6,132 bases of DNA from Peptococcaceae bacterium (GTDB lineage Bacteria > Bacillota > Peptococcia > DRI-13 > UBA5745): assembly GCA_031264885.1 (NCBI GenBank), contig JAISDM010000258.1:1-6132 (forward strand), given 5' to 3'. A model generated the notes under the pieces. The model had not been told where the DNA came from and ran no database searches. It was given only the letters and a program-made list of their open reading frames with translations. This document shows positions 1 to 5,328 of this stretch, piece by piece. Numbering within the stretch: position 1 is the stretch's first letter; every line of letters starts with the position of its first letter. The translations under genes were made by a program, and so were the position numbers.

Positions 1-902
1 GCCTCTGTGATGGCGTAATCCCCCATTTTGAGCGCCATACGGGTGGCGATGACGGAATTGCATCCATGAGCGATGTTGGCGAAAGGGCCGCCGTGGATGA
101 AAGCGGGGGTTCCTTCCAGCGTCTGAACCAAATTGGGCTTGAGCGCGTCCTTGAGCAGCGCGGCCATGGCGCCGTGGGCGTTCAGCTGACCGGCGGCGAC
201 GGGTTTCTCGTCGCGGGTATATCCCACGATGATTCTGGAGAGGCGTTTTTTCAGATCGGCGATGTCGTTTGAGAAGCAAAACACCGCCATGGGCTCGGAG
301 GCCACTGTGATATCGAAGCTGTCTTCCCGGGGAACGCCGTTGATCCGGCCGCCCAGCCCGTCGGCCACATAGCGCAGCTGACGGTCGTTCATGTCTACGG
401 CCCGCCTCCAGGTAACGCGGCGGGTGTCGATGCCGAGGCTGTTTCCGTGAAAAATATGATTGTCCAGCATCGCGGCCAACAGATTGTTCGCGGCGCCGAT
501 GGCGTGGAAATCCCCTGTGAAGTGCAGGTTGATGTCTTCCATGGGGACGACCTGAGCGTATCCGCCTCCTGTCGCGCCGCCCTTCACGCCGAACACCGGG
601 CCGAGGCTGGGTTCGCGGAGGGCGAGCACGCTCTTCTTCCCGATTTTGCGGAAGGCGTCCGCCAGGCCCACCGACACGGTCGTCTTCCCTTCGCCGGCGG
701 GCGTCGGCGTGATCGCCGTCACAAGCACCAGTTTGCCGTCCGGCTTTCCGGACAGATCGTTCAGCAGATTATAGTCCACTTTTGCCTTGTAGTTGCCGTA
801 CTGTTCCAAATATTTCTCATCGATACCCGCCGCCGCCGCGATATCGCGGATGTGCTTCATGGGTGTCTCCTGCGCGATTTCAATATCGGTTTTAATACTC
901 AT
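1..902 (-). CDS. fhs: Formate--tetrahydrofolate ligase (10-formyl-THF synthetase), 3' part cut off by the window edge
   Basis: Cytosolic enzyme that joins formate to tetrahydrofolate using ATP, giving 10-formyl-THF; this is the formate entry step of folate one-carbon metabolism and of the methyl branch of the Wood-Ljungdahl pathway. My own translation from 902 leftwards gives 300 in-frame residues with no stop, about the first 54% of a family that is usually near 556 aa. The P-loop TPAGEGKTT is at residues 67-75. Other family-typical stretches are LREPSLGPVFGVKGGATGGG (about 95-114), DINLHFTGDFHAI (123-135), NSLGIDTRRVTWRR (154-167) and EGTPAFIHGGPFANIAHGCNS (263-283). The ATG at 902-900 is chosen because a strong Shine-Dalgarno, GAGGAGG (911-917 on the other strand), sits 8 nt upstream and the N-terminus matches the family. 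It lies 35 nt downstream of metF on the same strand, so the two are probably one operon. The C-terminal half is outside the window and cannot be checked. Confidence 0.97.
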   Translation of the reverse strand, partial: MSIKTDIEIAQETPMKHIRDIAAAAGIDEKYLEQYGNYKAKVDYNLLNDLSGKPDGKLVLVTAITPTPAGEGKTTVSVGLADAFRKIGKKSVLALREPSLGPVFGVKGGATGGGYAQVVPMEDINLHFTGDFHAIGAANNLLAAMLDNHIFHGNSLGIDTRRVTWRRAVDMNDRQLRYVADGLGGRINGVPREDSFDITVASEPMAVFCFSNDIADLKKRLSRIIVGYTRDEKPVAAGQLNAHGAMAALLKDALKPNLVQTLEGTPAFIHGGPFANIAHGCNSVIATRMALKMGDYAITE

Positions 903-937
903 TTTTTGTGCCTCCTCGTATTTTGGGATTCCAGCCG

Positions 938-1801
938 TTAGGCTGTTTTGTAACCGGCGGCCAGCAATATGTCCGTGATGTCTTCATGTTTGTTCAGAGA
1001 GTAGATGTGGATTCCTTCCACGCCGGTGTCGATGAAACGCTTGATTTGTTTGACGGTAAACTCCTTGCCGGCTTTCTTGAAATCCTCGGGGGAAGCGTTG
1101 TAATATTTGCCTATGACCTCCGCGAGCTGCCGCGGAACGGAGCAGCCGTTGGTCACCGCCATGCGTATGGTCGCGTCCCGCAGCAGCACCGGCATAATCC
1201 CCACGATGACCGGGAGGGTAATATTTGCCTTGCGTATCCGTTCCAGGTAGACGGCGAACGCGTCCGCGTCATGGCAGAGCTGGGTCATGATGAATTCGGC
1301 GCCCTTATCCTGTTTGGATTTCAGATATTGGATATCGGAATCGAAGGACTCCGCCTCAATGTGTTTTTCGGGGCAGGCGCCGGCGCCGAGGCAGAGGGAG
1401 GGGTATTTTTCGCGCAGAAACGCCAGAAGTTCGTCGGCGTGCGCGAAATCGCCGCGGGTGCCTTCCCAGCCCTCCGGCAGGTCGCCGCGCAGGGCGAGTA
1501 CGTTCTCAATGCCGGCGGCGGCGTACCGGTCGATGGTCTCGACGATTTCGGCGCGGCTGCCGCCTATGCAGGTGAAATGGGATACGATGTCGTGGCCGCT
1601 CTTCATAACGGCCTTGCAGATTTCGAAGTTCCTGCCCGCGTTGCTTCCGCCCGCGCCGTAAGTACAGCTTATGAAATCGGGCTTAAAGCGGTACAGCTGG
1701 TTTAGCGTCTCCAGAAGCGGTTCGAGGGGATTGCCCTCTTTGGGAGGAAAAACCTCGAATGAGAATGTTTTTCCCTTGGCGAGTTTGTTGGTGATTTTCA
1801 T
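938..1801 (-). CDS. metF: 5,10-methylenetetrahydrofolate reductase
   Basis: Reduces 5,10-methylene-THF to 5-methyl-THF, feeding methionine synthesis and, in acetogens, the methyl branch of the Wood-Ljungdahl pathway. The 287-aa product is complete and of normal length for the short bacterial FAD-dependent TIM-barrel type. Landmarks in order: SFEVFPPK (residues 14-21, with the conserved Glu at 16), CTYGAGG (46-52), SHFTCIGG (74-81), NVLALRGD (100-107, with the flavin-region Asp at 107), GAGACPEKH (139-147), KGAEFIMTQLCHDADAF (166-182), GIMPV (201-205) and GVEGIHIYSLNK (260-271). The ATG at 1801 has a purine-rich ribosome site, AAAGAGGT, about 9 nt upstream. The gene ends in TAA, 35 nt before fhs. 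No metV zinc-protein partner is seen in the window. Whether the enzyme uses NADH directly or works in a larger electron-bifurcating complex cannot be told from the sequence. Confidence 0.96.
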   Translation of the reverse strand: MKITNKLAKGKTFSFEVFPPKEGNPLEPLLETLNQLYRFKPDFISCTYGAGGSNAGRNFEICKAVMKSGHDIVSHFTCIGGSRAEIVETIDRYAAAGIENVLALRGDLPEGWEGTRGDFAHADELLAFLREKYPSLCLGAGACPEKHIEAESFDSDIQYLKSKQDKGAEFIMTQLCHDADAFAVYLERIRKANITLPVIVGIMPVLLRDATIRMAVTNGCSVPRQLAEVIGKYYNASPEDFKKAGKEFTVKQIKRFIDTGVEGIHIYSLNKHEDITDILLAAGYKTA

Positions 1802-1846
1802 GAGTTTCGGACCTCTTTCCTTCTTGGAAATTTGAATCTTGACCTT

Positions 1847-1875
1847 ATTTTAACGGAGATATACTTTAATGTAAA
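1847..1875 (-). promoter_or_regulatory. Predicted sigma-A-type promoter for metF-fhs
   Basis: On the minus strand, TTTACA (1875-1870) and TAAAAT (1852-1847) are separated by exactly 17 nt; each hexamer matches the consensus at 5 of 6 positions. Transcription would start near 1840, leaving an untranslated leader of about 40 nt before the metF ATG. That is too short for a folate riboswitch. The large palindrome at 1883-1918 sits just upstream of the -35 box. Confidence 0.7.
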
Positions 1876-1882
1876 ATATAAA

Positions 1883-1918
1883 AACAGTATATCGATATTC
1901 TAATATCGATATACTGTT
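1883..1918. promoter_or_regulatory. Perfect AT-rich palindrome, likely operator between divergent genes
   Basis: Left arm AACAGTATATCGATATT (1883-1899) and right arm AATATCGATATACTGTT (1902-1918) are exact reverse complements, separated by CT. Each arm also contains ATATCGATAT, itself a palindrome (1889-1898 and 1903-1912), so the site reads as two dyads 14 bp apart nested in a larger one. Its centre is about 60 bp upstream of the predicted metF start and about 87 bp upstream of the predicted kinase start. That suits a dimeric or paired regulator acting on metF-fhs, on the kinase gene, or on both. A terminator role is unlikely because neither strand has an upstream gene running into it. The cognate regulator is not encoded in the window. 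Confidence 0.6.
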
Positions 1919-1951
1919 ATCTTTTTCGCAGCCTCTCGAATCGCGGGCCGG

Positions 1952-1980
1952 TTGACAAGTTTTGAGTTAAATAGTATCCT
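1952..1980 (+). promoter_or_regulatory. Predicted sigma-A-type promoter for the hybrid histidine kinase
   Basis: A perfect -35 hexamer, TTGACA (1952-1957), is followed after 17 nt by TATCCT (1975-1980), which matches the -10 consensus at 4 of 6 positions. The start would lie near 1987, giving an AT-rich leader of about 90 nt before the ATG at 2076. I see no clear structured element in that leader. Confidence 0.62.
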
Positions 1981-2075
1981 GAAAGCAGCGTAAAATATGA
2001 AATATGGCATATGGAACATAGGATAAGCCGTACACGAGTATAAGAATTTATGAATTCAAAAGAAAGATAAATATT

Positions 2076-4154
2076 ATGAATGGGGAACGGGAAAAAGAGA
2101 TGCTCGATCAGTTAAAACAGGCCGAGCTTGATAGAAAACGCGACGATCGGATCATCCGCAAACTCAAGCATGACCTTGAATCGTTGAACGTAATGTACGA
2201 AAACGCCGTGCATTTGCGAAACTCTAACGTCCGTGAAAAAGAGAAGCAATACATGTACAATCATCTGATATTGGGAGCGTTTCCCAGTATTATGCTTGTG
2301 CTGGACAAAGATTTGCGATATGTCATCGGAACGGACGCGCTCATTGTTTCACAATTCGGTTTTTTTGACGAGAAAGAACTGGTCGGGCTGCGTTTGTCCG
2401 AGATCGTCGAGAACGCCACGAACGCCGACTGGGCGCGGAAGACCATCGCCAATTGCGAAGAATCTCTGGAAAGCGGCGAAATCCGCCAGTACATCGATTA
2501 TATCGTTTTTTCCTCCGGACAGCAGATGCACGCCAATGTCTCCATCATTCCGGTGGTCGATATACATAACGCCAAACAGGGCGTTTCGCTGGTGATTCAG
2601 GATACCACCGAATTGGTGAAAGCCAAGATAGAGGCGGAAACGGCTTCGCAAGCCAAGAGCAGCTTTCTGGCCAACATGAGCCATGAAATACGCACCCCGA
2701 TGAACGCCATCACCGGAATGGGGCATTTGCTGAGCAAAACGCCTCTTTCCAAGGTGCAGCAAGGCTATGTGAACAATTTGCTGAATGCTTCCGAGTCATT
2801 GCTGGAAATCATCAATGATATCCTGGATTTTTCCAAGATTGGCGCCCAGCGTTTTGACATCGTGATCCAAAGTTATAAGATCAGGGATTTGATCGGCGAC
2901 GTCATCAATATTCTTCGGCTCCGGGCCAGCGACAAGGGCCTGGAATTCATCGTGGACGTGGACCCCACTTTATCCGCGGGCTATTTGGGAGATAATCTGC
3001 GAATCAAGCAGATTCTGGTTAATTTGATTTCAAACGCCATCAAGTATACCGCCAGCGGGCATATTTTGTTTCGGATCACCCATGAGAACGTCAACGGGCA
3101 GTACCATTTGTGCTTTGCCGTTTCGGACACGGGCATCGGCATCAAGGAGGATGATTATTCCAATTTGTTCTCGGCGTTCACTCAATTGGATTTGAAGAAA
3201 AACAGGGGCATCGAAGGCACCGGTCTGGGGCTGGCCATCAGCAAGGGCCTGGCTATAGCCATGAGCGGAGATATCGCGGTGGAAAGCGTTTATGGGGTGG
3301 GAAGCTGTTTCACCCTGCGTCTGCCTCAGGCGGTGGAGGACAGTCGGCCGGTGATCGCGCCGACCGATTTGGGGGAGAAAGAGGTTCTGCTTATGGGATC
3401 CGGCCCGGTGGCCGAAACACTCCGAAGCTCCCTTGAGCAATTGCGGCTGCGTTTCACCGTATTAGAGGACGCGCGGCATTTGAACGGCGCGCTGGAAGAG
3501 CGGCGCTACACACATTTGCTTTTTTTGTGCGGCGACGCCGCCGCGGCGGCGGTGCTGGCGAATCTTCCGGCGCTGGGGAGCACGCGGCTGGTGACCATCC
3601 AGTCCTTCGGCGCCATGCTGGTAGACTCGAAGGATTTTCCTGAGATGGATGTGCTGTACAAACCGGTGACCATTTTTGATCTGGCGCAGATATTCGGAGG
3701 CGCGCCGGAGGCGGACGGGGAGGATATGATGGGCAGTTTGCTGGGCGCTTTCACGCTCAGGGATACGACCGCGCTGTTGGTGGACGATAACGAGATCAAC
3801 CTGGTGGTGGCGGAAGCGATTCTCCAGCAGTACAATCTGGACGTAGTCACGGCCGCCAGCGGGGAGGAAGCCCTCGAAAAAACCGCCGACGCCCGTTTCG
3901 ACATTATATTTATGGATCACATGATGCCGCAGATGGACGGGGTAGAGACCACCAGGCGCATCCGCGCGCAGCAAGGCCCGAACGCCCAAACGCCCATCAT
4001 CGCCCTGACGGCCAACGCCATTTCCGGCATGCGGGAATTCTATCTCGAGAATCAGATGAATGATTTCTTGAGCAAGCCCATGGAGATCGACCATTTGAAC
4101 CGCGTTCTGCTGCGCTGGCTCCCAAGGGAAAAAATCGTAGCGGAACCGACCTGA
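2076..4154 (+). CDS. Cytosolic PAS-domain hybrid sensor histidine kinase with a degenerate and an intact receiver
   Basis: The 692-aa product senses an unknown signal, autophosphorylates on His and passes phosphate to an internal receiver. Order: charged coiled coil (about 1-60); PAS-like sensor (about 65-180); HisKA with H-box FLANMSHEIRTPMN (197-210, phospho-acceptor His203); and HATPase with N-box NLISNAIKYT (316-325), DTGIGI (351-356), LFSAFTQ (364-370) and GTGLGLAI (381-388). A receiver-like domain at about 434-541 has lost the acidic pocket and phospho-Asp but keeps the YKP lysine (529). The C-terminal receiver (565-684) has all key residues: Asp570/571, Asp614 in FMDHMMPQMDG, Thr644 and Lys667. 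No signal peptide or membrane segment is visible, so the sensor should be cytosolic. No HPt domain or separate response regulator is present, so the final phosphate acceptor is elsewhere. The ATG at 2076 has only a weak purine-rich site (AGAAAG) upstream; Met9 at 2100 is a less favoured alternative. It diverges from metF. Confidence 0.95.
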   Translation: MNGEREKEMLDQLKQAELDRKRDDRIIRKLKHDLESLNVMYENAVHLRNSNVREKEKQYMYNHLILGAFPSIMLVLDKDLRYVIGTDALIVSQFGFFDEKELVGLRLSEIVENATNADWARKTIANCEESLESGEIRQYIDYIVFSSGQQMHANVSIIPVVDIHNAKQGVSLVIQDTTELVKAKIEAETASQAKSSFLANMSHEIRTPMNAITGMGHLLSKTPLSKVQQGYVNNLLNASESLLEIINDILDFSKIGAQRFDIVIQSYKIRDLIGDVINILRLRASDKGLEFIVDVDPTLSAGYLGDNLRIKQILVNLISNAIKYTASGHILFRITHENVNGQYHLCFAVSDTGIGIKEDDYSNLFSAFTQLDLKKNRGIEGTGLGLAISKGLAIAMSGDIAVESVYGVGSCFTLRLPQAVEDSRPVIAPTDLGEKEVLLMGSGPVAETLRSSLEQLRLRFTVLEDARHLNGALEERRYTHLLFLCGDAAAAAVLANLPALGSTRLVTIQSFGAMLVDSKDFPEMDVLYKPVTIFDLAQIFGGAPEADGEDMMGSLLGAFTLRDTTALLVDDNEINLVVAEAILQQYNLDVVTAASGEEALEKTADARFDIIFMDHMMPQMDGVETTRRIRAQQGPNAQTPIIALTANAISGMREFYLENQMNDFLSKPMEIDHLNRVLLRWLPREKIVAEPT

Positions 4155-4165
4155 TCCGGGGCAAA

Positions 4166-4182
4166 GGCGGCATCCTGCCGCC
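4166..4182 (+). terminator. Short GC hairpin just after the kinase stop codon
   Basis: GGCGGCA (4166-4172) pairs perfectly with TGCCGCC (4176-4182) around the loop TCC, 11 nt after the kinase stop. No T-run follows, so it is not a standard intrinsic terminator. It may protect the 3' end of the mRNA, or it may be a stray unit of the hairpin family found at 4248-4268 and 4526-4546. Confidence 0.35.
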
Positions 4183-4183
4183 G

Positions 4184-4268
4184 CCACGGCGCCGCGAACA
4201 ACGCATCCGTAGGGGCGGCAACGGTACCCGTATGTGATGTATCCGTAGGGGCGGCATTCTGCCGCCCG
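4184..4268. repeat. GC-rich hairpin repeat cluster, copy 1 (two units)
   Basis: The cluster opens with CCACGGCGCCGCGAACAAC, shared with copy 2 at 4425. A 36-bp unit beginning ATCCGTAGGGGCGGC (4205-4240) is followed by a 28-bp terminal unit (4241-4268) that ends in a perfect 8-bp hairpin, GGGCGGCA-TTC-TGCCGCCC (4249-4267). It looks like a REP- or MITE-like non-coding repeat. I cannot assign a named family. Open frames across it are low-complexity by-products, not genes. Confidence 0.8.
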
Positions 4269-4294
4269 GGACCGGCCGGAAACTATCATATCTT

Positions 4295-4370
4295 GTCATT
4301 CTGGGCTTGTCCCGGAATCCAGGTTCCTTGGTTTATCATTTTTGGATTCCGTGTCCTAACCCGGAATGAC
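4295..4370. repeat. Imperfect inverted repeat of the GTCATTC...GGAATCC type
   Basis: The left arm (4295-4321) and right arm (4343-4370) are imperfect reverse complements of 27 and 28 nt. The outer GTCATT[C/T] blocks and inner GGAATCCA blocks are conserved, the mismatches lie in the middle, and about 21 nt separate the arms. A further complementary pair, GGGCTTGTC (4303-4311) and GACAAGCCC (4379-4387), allows an alternative fold. Sequences of this general shape occur as dispersed short repeats in many bacterial genomes. No transposase is present. It lies between the two GC-rich clusters. Confidence 0.7.
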
Positions 4371-4424
4371 GGGGGATAGACAAGCCCGGCAATATTTAGG
4401 GTGCGTTTCTGGACGGCCTGACTC

Positions 4425-4546
4425 CCACGGCGCCGCGAACAACACATCCGTAGGGGCGGCAACGATACCCGTATGTGATGTATCCGCAGAGGGGCGGCAA
4501 CGGTACCCGTTGTGACGTATCCGTAGGGGCGGCATCCTGCCGCCCG
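4425..4546. repeat. GC-rich hairpin repeat cluster, copy 2 (three units)
   Basis: It has the same opening as copy 1, differing at one base in the first 30 or so (AACACA for AACGCA), then units at 4446-4481 (36 bp), 4482-4518 (37 bp) and a terminal 28-bp unit at 4519-4546. The terminal unit ends in an 8-bp perfect hairpin, GGGCGGCA-TCC-TGCCGCCC (4527-4545). It has one internal unit more than copy 1; the extra unit carries a 2-bp AG insertion and a 1-bp deletion relative to the others. A GCTTTT stretch follows the last hairpin, so weak rightward termination is possible. Confidence 0.8.
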
Positions 4547-4584
4547 CTTTTGTCAGCTGCGAATTTCCAATACAAACCGCAGGC

Positions 4585-4629
4585 AAAAAGGCCGCCCCCG
4601 ATTGACCGTTCGGATCAATCGGGGGCGGC
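4585..4629 (-). terminator. Intrinsic terminator of the antitoxin gene
   Basis: Read leftwards, a 15-bp perfect stem (4615-4629 with 4591-4605) has a 9-nt inner part in which CCG and CGG can also pair. It is followed directly by CTTTTTG (U-run at 4589-4585). It starts 9 nt after the antitoxin stop codon. On the plus strand no T-run follows, so it should act on leftward transcripts only. Confidence 0.85.
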
Positions 4630-4643
4630 TCATTCATGTCAGG
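4591..4643. repeat. 53-bp stop-codon-plus-terminator repeat, copy 1
   Basis: It is identical to 5276-5328 except at one position (G4638 versus A5323). It covers the terminator stem-loop, the short spacer and the last coding bases CCTGA of the antitoxin gene. Both copies have the same orientation and are 685 bp apart. Similarity stops abruptly at both ends: the T-runs and the coding sequences differ. Confidence 0.9.
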
Positions 4644-4875
4644 AGGCTGCTTCGTCGGCGTAATCCACAATGGCGACCTCTTTGTTTCTCACCGTTACGC
4701 TCTCCGGGGCTAAAGGTACTCTAACGTCGAAAGGCAGACCACCGACAAGCGTGATTTGATGAAGCAACATATTGACCGCTTCGGATATGGATAATCCAAG
4801 CCTGTCAAGCGTTTTTTCCGCGTTAGACTTCACCATGCCGTTCACGCGAATATGCAGGGTTTCATTCTTCGTCAT
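4639..4875 (-). CDS. RelB/DinJ-family ribbon-helix-helix antitoxin, apparently without a toxin
   Basis: The 78-aa protein has the RelB/DinJ layout: a DNA-binding beta strand, ETLHIRVNG (residues 5-13); helix 1, MVKSNAEKTLDRLG (14-27); helix 2, SISEAVNMLLHQI (29-41); and the family's GGLPFDVRVP (45-54). Such proteins dimerise to bind their own promoter and neutralise a RelE/YafQ-type mRNA endonuclease through the C-terminal tail. Here the tail after residue 54 is only 24 aa and does not look like the usual toxin-binding segment. No toxin gene lies upstream or downstream; a terminator follows directly. The ATG at 4875 has a strong site, GAGGTGAT, 7 nt upstream. It could be an orphan antitoxin, a decayed pair, or a free regulator. 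The stop codon lies inside a repeat shared with the surface-protein gene. Confidence 0.85.
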   Translation of the reverse strand: MTKNETLHIRVNGMVKSNAEKTLDRLGLSISEAVNMLLHQITLVGGLPFDVRVPLAPESVTVRNKEVAIVDYADEAAS

Positions 4876-4894
4876 ATAAGATCACCTCGTGAGT

Positions 4895-4922
4895 ATTGTA
4901 TCGCGTTTTAACGCAATATCAA
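4895..4922 (-). promoter_or_regulatory. Predicted antitoxin promoter with an operator-like dyad in its spacer
   Basis: On the minus strand, TTGATA (4922-4917, 5 of 6) and TACAAT (4900-4895, 5 of 6) are 16 nt apart. The spacer contains the dyad GCGTT-AA-AACGC (4914-4903), placed so that a bound protein would block RNA polymerase. This fits autoregulation by the ribbon-helix-helix antitoxin. The start would be near 4888, giving a leader of only about 13 nt. Confidence 0.65.
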
Positions 4923-5275
4923 TACATTTTTCGTGGGTGGCTCTATAATTGCATATTCATTTTGGTTGACGGTTGGGATGGTTGGGGGACGGCTGGACGA
5001 TCTGAGTTCCGTGTCCGCCTACGCGGCGCGAACGCGCAAACTTCCGCGCAAAACGCTGCTAAAAAGCACAGATCTGTGCGATGATGCGTGCTAATTCTTA
5101 CTTTTTCGGCGAGGATATCTGGATTTACGCCATTTTTGGCACTGTTCCTCGCGCAAAAGTATGCCATTTAACCCGATCTGCGCGAGGAACCGCGCTAAAT
5201 AGCATACTTTTGCGCGACGTTTTGCGCGTTTCACTCAATCGCGGTCGAATGGATATTGGAGACAGTGTAAAGAAA
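4923..5275. other. Gene-free stretch with clustered CGCGCAAAA words and palindromes
   Basis: No open frame here has a ribosome site or a recognisable protein. The stretch holds a G-rich patch (4964-5000), a perfect 14-bp palindrome GCACAGATCTGTGC (5066-5079), and a long inverted repeat (5149-5217). The word CGCGCAAA recurs at 5033 and 5045, as CGCGCAAAA at 5150, and in reverse complement at 5208-5216 and 5220-5228. Read leftwards, the palindrome followed by TTTTT (5065-5061) resembles a weak terminator. It may be a remnant of a non-coding mobile element or hold an unrecognised RNA. Confidence 0.5.
5149..5217. repeat. Long inverted repeat with 22-bp arms and a competing 12-bp stem
   Basis: Arms 5149-5170 and 5196-5217 are reverse complements with a single C/T difference and a 25-nt loop. 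An alternative perfect stem pairs GTTCCTCGCGCA (5144-5155) with TGCGCGAGGAAC (5179-5190). The two stems share bases 5149-5155, so they cannot form together. No gene directly follows on either strand that would make this an obvious attenuator. Confidence 0.75.
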
Positions 5276-5314
5276 GCCGCCCCCGATTGACCGTTCGGAT
5301 CAATCGGGGGCGGC
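5268..5314 (-). terminator. Intrinsic terminator of the surface-protein gene
   Basis: Read leftwards, the same 15-bp perfect stem as at 4591-4629 (here 5300-5314 with 5276-5290, inner loop 5291-5299) is followed by the T-rich tail TTTCTTTA (5275-5268). It begins 9 nt after the stop codon. The stem is identical to the antitoxin terminator but the tail differs. Confidence 0.82.
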
Positions 5315-5328
5315 TCATTCATATCAGG
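5276..5328. repeat. 53-bp stop-codon-plus-terminator repeat, copy 2
   Basis: This copy matches 4591-4643 at 52 of 53 positions and lies in the same orientation. It includes the TGA stop (5326-5324) and the two preceding bases of the surface-protein gene. The shared stretch ends at the coding side, where the two genes have nothing in common. Confidence 0.9.

Noticed and set aside
447..941. Plus-strand open frame of 164 codons opposite fhs
   Set aside because: It is antisense to conserved fhs; the His/Arg-rich low-complexity translation has no family likeness.
908..1705. Long plus-strand open frame of 265 codons opposite metF
   Set aside because: It is antisense to a clearly conserved metF, has no recognisable protein features, and overlaps fully. 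It is a by-product of GC-rich codon use.
2050..2070. Six-codon leader peptide (MNSKER) upstream of the kinase gene
   Set aside because: It is too short, has no ribosome site, and has no run of regulatory codons; chance in AT-rich DNA is the simpler explanation.
3462..4289. Minus-strand open frame of 275 codons opposite the kinase receiver region
   Set aside because: It is antisense to a well-conserved receiver domain and starts within repeat DNA; the translation is composition-driven.
4166..4546. CRISPR array
   Set aside because: The 36-37-bp periodic units are contiguous repeats without unique spacers, and no cas genes are present.
4356..4670. Minus-strand open frame of 104 codons starting near the antitoxin stop
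   Set aside because: It consists of translated terminator and hairpin repeats (GGRMPPL-like strings). A similar start (MNEPPPIDPNG) also appears at 5322 only because the 53-bp repeat is duplicated.
4964..5000. G-rich patch as a possible G-quadruplex
   Set aside because: Most runs are only GG; a two-tier structure would be weak and there is no context to support a role.
4943..5290. Overlapping small open frames on both strands in the gene-free stretch
   Set aside because: None has a convincing ribosome site or family match, and they run through inverted repeats and the terminator.
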